In this document: one piece after another, positions 4,705-6,603 of the stretch | Layout of the letters: each line of letters opens with the position of its first letter | Position numbering within the stretch: position 1 is the stretch's first letter | Position numbers and translations under genes: made by a program | Notes under the pieces: generated by a model | Database searches by the model: none | The model's input: only the letters and a program-made list of their open reading frames with translations | What the model was told of the DNA's origin: nothing | Assembly (NCBI GenBank): GCA_030673725.1 | Contig: DAOVIL010000032.1 | Span: 1 to 6,603, forward strand | Source: Candidatus Aenigmatarchaeota archaeon | Lineage (GTDB): Archaea; Aenigmatarchaeota; Aenigmatarchaeia; QMZP01 | DNA length: 6,603 nucleotides | Direction: 5' to 3'

Positions 4705-6165
4705 ATGCCCGTGTACGGCAACCTGATTGGAGGGAAATGGGTAAAACCGGCATCAGGCAGGACTTTTGAGAGCCTTGACCCAGCTACAGGAAGGCCTATA
4801 GGCACTTTCCAGTCAAGCACGGAAAAGGACATCAAGAAGGCTGTATCTGCTGCCAGGAAGGCATTCCCTGGCTGGAAGGCTGTCCCAGCCCCGGAGAGGG
4901 GGCAGATGCTCTTCAGGATAGCTGAGCTGCTCAGGAAGGACAAGGAGGGATTGGCCAGCCTGGAGACAAGGGAGATGGGAAAGGCCATAAACGAGGCCAG
5001 AGGTGACGTCCAGGAGGCAATAGACATAGCCGAGTACATGGCTGCAGAGGGAAGGCGCCTGCTGGGCCATACAACGCCCTCAGAGCTCCCTGACAGGTTC
5101 TGCGCCACTATCAAGCAGCCTGTTGGAGTGTTCGGCCTGATAACGCCCTGGAACTTCCCGATAGCCATACCAGCCTGGAAGCTCATGCCAGCCCTTATAG
5201 CAGGGAATACCATAGTGTTCAAGCCCTCCAGCGACAGCCCGTTATGCGCGATAGAGTTCGTCAAGATACTGGAGAAGGCAGGCATCCCCCCAGGGGTGGT
5301 CAACCTGGTGACAGGCTCAGGAAGGGATGCAGGAGGCCCCCTGGTAAAGCACAAGGATGTGGGAGGCATATCATTCACAGGAAGCATGGAGACAGGCATC
5401 TGGATAACCCAGAACGCAGGCCTGAAGAAGGTGGGCCTGGAACTGGGCGGGAAGAACCCCATAATAGTGATGGATGACGCTGACCTGGACCTGGCAGTGG
5501 ACGGCGTGCTGTGGGGAGGATATGCGACCACAGGCCAGAGGTGCACAGCAGCCAGCAGGGTGATAGTGCACGAGAAGGTGCTGAAGGCCTTCGAGAGGAA
5601 GCTCCTGGCCAGGATAGGAAAGCTGAAGGTAGGGAACGGCATGGACCCCAAGACAGATGTGGGCCCGCTTGTCAACAAGGCGGCAGTGGACAAGACAGAG
5701 AGCTATGTCAAGCTAGGCAAGGATGAAGGGGCAAGACTGTGCTGCGGAGGCAAGAGGATAGCTAGGAAGGGATTCTTCTTCCAGCCAACGCTCTTCACCA
5801 ACTGCTCAATGGACATGAAGATATGCCAGGAAGAGATATTCGGCCCAATCGTGTCGCTCATACCTGTAAAGGGCTTCAGCCAGGCGATAGACGCTGCCAA
5901 TTCAGTCGATTACGGGCTGAGCAGCGCAATCTACACCTCCAGCATGAAGAGGGCATTCCGTGCGATAGAGCTCATGGATGCTGGAATCACTTACGTGAAC
6001 TCGAGCACCATAGGTGCAGAGGTGCATCTCCCGTTCGGAGGCACCAAGGCCACAGGGAACGGCACAAGGGAAGCCGGGATAGAGGGCCTGAACGAGTTCA
6101 CAGAGACTAAAGCTGTCTATATAGACTATTCTGGACGCCTGCAAAAGGCCCAGAAGATAAAATAG
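4705..6165 (+). CDS. NAD(P)+-dependent aldehyde dehydrogenase
   Basis: At 486 residues this is a full-length member of the aldehyde dehydrogenase superfamily, a cytoplasmic enzyme oxidising an aldehyde to its acid with NAD(P)+. Visible landmarks: TPWNF with the oxyanion Asn150, VFKPS with cofactor-binding Lys173, FTGS (224-227) at the nicotinamide site, LELGGKN with general base Glu246, GQRC with nucleophile Cys280, and EEIFGP with ribose-binding Glu377. All are present, so it should be active. The C-terminal signature GAEVHLPFGG (437-446) with a late DYSGRLQ segment (474-480) resembles a bacterial/archaeal subgroup close to semialdehyde-type enzymes (aminoadipate or piperidine-carboxylate, succinate). 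The substrate cannot be fixed from sequence alone. The start is supported by the TATA spacing and by the family-typical NLIGGKW near the N-terminus. Codon use (AGG, ATA) matches its neighbours, so recent transfer is not indicated. The next gene starts 12 bases after the stop. Confidence 0.96.
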   Translation: MPVYGNLIGGKWVKPASGRTFESLDPATGRPIGTFQSSTEKDIKKAVSAARKAFPGWKAVPAPERGQMLFRIAELLRKDKEGLASLETREMGKAINEARGDVQEAIDIAEYMAAEGRRLLGHTTPSELPDRFCATIKQPVGVFGLITPWNFPIAIPAWKLMPALIAGNTIVFKPSSDSPLCAIEFVKILEKAGIPPGVVNLVTGSGRDAGGPLVKHKDVGGISFTGSMETGIWITQNAGLKKVGLELGGKNPIIVMDDADLDLAVDGVLWGGYATTGQRCTAASRVIVHEKVLKAFERKLLARIGKLKVGNGMDPKTDVGPLVNKAAVDKTESYVKLGKDEGARLCCGGKRIARKGFFFQPTLFTNCSMDMKICQEEIFGPIVSLIPVKGFSQAIDAANSVDYGLSSAIYTSSMKRAFRAIELMDAGITYVNSSTIGAEVHLPFGGTKATGNGTREAGIEGLNEFTETKAVYIDYSGRLQKAQKIK

Positions 6166-6172
6166 GGGTGGT
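6166..6172 (+). promoter_or_regulatory. Ribosome-binding site of the H1-like gene
   Basis: GGGTGGT follows the aldehyde dehydrogenase stop directly and ends 5 bases before ATG 6178. It is a moderate match to the GGAGGTGA consensus and suggests translation of the downstream gene from a shared transcript. Confidence 0.5.
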
Positions 6173-6177
6173 AAAAT

Positions 6178-6603
6178 ATGGCTAAAAAGCCAAAGAAGAA
6201 GGCGAAAAAGCCTTCAAAGAAGAAACCAGCAAAGAAACCAGCAAAGAAACCGGCAAAGAAAGCGGCCAAGAAGCCTGCCAGGAAGGCAGTGAAAAAGAAG
6301 GTGAAGAAGGTTGCCAGGAAACCTGCGCGCAAGCCAGCGAAAAAGGCCAAACCGGTGAAAAAGGCGGCCAAAAAGGCAGCTAAAAAAGCAGCCAAGAAGG
6401 CAGTGAAAAAGCCAGCCAGGAAACCGGCAAAGGCGAAGCCAGCCAAGAAACCGGTGAAAGCTGCGCCAAAAGCAGTGAAAGCGGCAGCCAAGCCAGCAGT
6501 GCCCGAGAAGGTTACTGTGAGCGTCAGGGCCAAGATGCCGTGCACAAAGGCTTCTGCACTGGTGAACGAGATACACAAGTACATAGTGCCGTCGACGCAT
6601 CCG
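6178..6603 (+). CDS. Histone H1-like lysine/alanine/proline-rich protein, 3' end outside window
   Basis: The frame is open from ATG 6178 to the window end (142 codons, no stop). Residues 1-109 contain no Asp or Glu and are almost entirely Lys, Ala, Pro, Val and a few Arg; by my count 48 are Lys and 4 Arg. They are built from PAKK, AAKK and PARK units, the composition of eukaryotic linker-histone H1 tails and of bacterial H1-like proteins. Such tails bind DNA or RNA non-specifically through charge, so a chromatin-associated or nucleic-acid-binding protein is likely (inference). From about residue 110 composition changes abruptly to a normal folded-domain sequence (PEKVTVSVRAKMPCTKASAL and onward, with one Cys), cut off by the window. 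I do not recognise that domain. The ATG is fixed by a nearby ribosome-binding site and gives MAKKPKKK. It is probably co-transcribed with the aldehyde dehydrogenase, with no obvious shared function. Confidence 0.85.
   Translation, partial: MAKKPKKKAKKPSKKKPAKKPAKKPAKKAAKKPARKAVKKKVKKVARKPARKPAKKAKPVKKAAKKAAKKAAKKAVKKPARKPAKAKPAKKPVKAAPKAVKAAAKPAVPEKVTVSVRAKMPCTKASALVNEIHKYIVPSTHP
6226..6261 (+). repeat. Three tandem 12-base units encoding PAKK
   Basis: The unit CC(A/G)GCAAAGAAA occurs three times in a row, the third copy differing at one base. It encodes PAKK-PAKK-PAKK in the basic tail and marks likely growth of the tail by slippage or unequal exchange. The rest of the tail is more diverged at the codon level. 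Confidence 0.8.

Noticed and set aside
4692..5693. Long minus-strand ORF of 333 codons opposite the aldehyde dehydrogenase
   Set aside because: It lies wholly within a gene with all catalytic motifs intact. Its serine/proline/leucine-rich product is what the antisense of this codon usage gives.
6126..6584. Minus-strand ORF with a repetitive Ala/Phe/Leu/Gly product resembling a membrane protein
   Set aside because: It is the antisense image of the Lys/Ala/Pro repeat tail (AAG and AAA read backwards as Leu and Phe). The + strand frame has a ribosome-binding site and a sensible start.
1..6603. CRISPR arrays, insertion sequences, attachment sites, tRNA or rRNA genes
   Set aside because: No regularly spaced repeats, transposase motifs, terminal inverted repeats or conserved RNA gene sequences were seen on either strand.

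Overview
The window reads as archaeal, most likely a small-genome DPANN-type lineage (inference; no rRNA or other taxonomic marker is present). The evidence is dense AGG arginine and ATA isoleucine codons on the + strand, short TATA-type promoters placed about 25 bases before start codons (leaderless style), GGAGGT ribosome-binding sites inside operons, ATGA gene overlaps, and a run of one-membrane-segment secreted proteins with class III (prepilin-peptidase) style N-termini. All genes are on the + strand.

Region 1 (1-4511) is a compact cluster of seven genes, all apparently envelope or surface proteins. In order: the 3' part of a cysteine-containing membrane protein (1-1155), a 49-aa single-span miniprotein (1178-1327), and five proteins with an N-terminal hydrophobic helix and an external domain (1358-1957, 1951-2379, 2376-2792, 2779-3222, 3219-4511). 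The last five overlap one another by 4 to 14 bases, so they are probably translationally coupled and made as one set. The final and largest protein has 11 N-glycosylation sequons and a C-terminal fibronectin-type-III-like domain. Cysteine counts are even in every protein (6, 0, 6, 0, 2, 0, 4), suggesting disulfides outside the membrane. No secretion ATPase, platform protein or prepilin peptidase is in the window. The likely product is a pilin-like or pseudopilin-like surface assembly, and this is the best candidate here for an undescribed system.

Region 2 (4512-4704) is the only sizeable intergenic gap. It holds a GC-rich segment able to fold compactly (4604-4672: closing helix, candidate H-type pseudoknot, perfect 5-bp hairpin). 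A T7 tract follows immediately and runs into a TATA box for the next gene.

Region 3 (4705-6603) encodes a complete, apparently active NAD(P)+-dependent aldehyde dehydrogenase (4705-6165). Twelve bases later comes the start of a protein with a very long, lysine/alanine/proline-rich, acid-free tail resembling histone H1 tails (6178 to beyond the window end). This gene has no stop in the window. The aldehyde dehydrogenase and H1-like gene have no evident functional link to the surface cluster.
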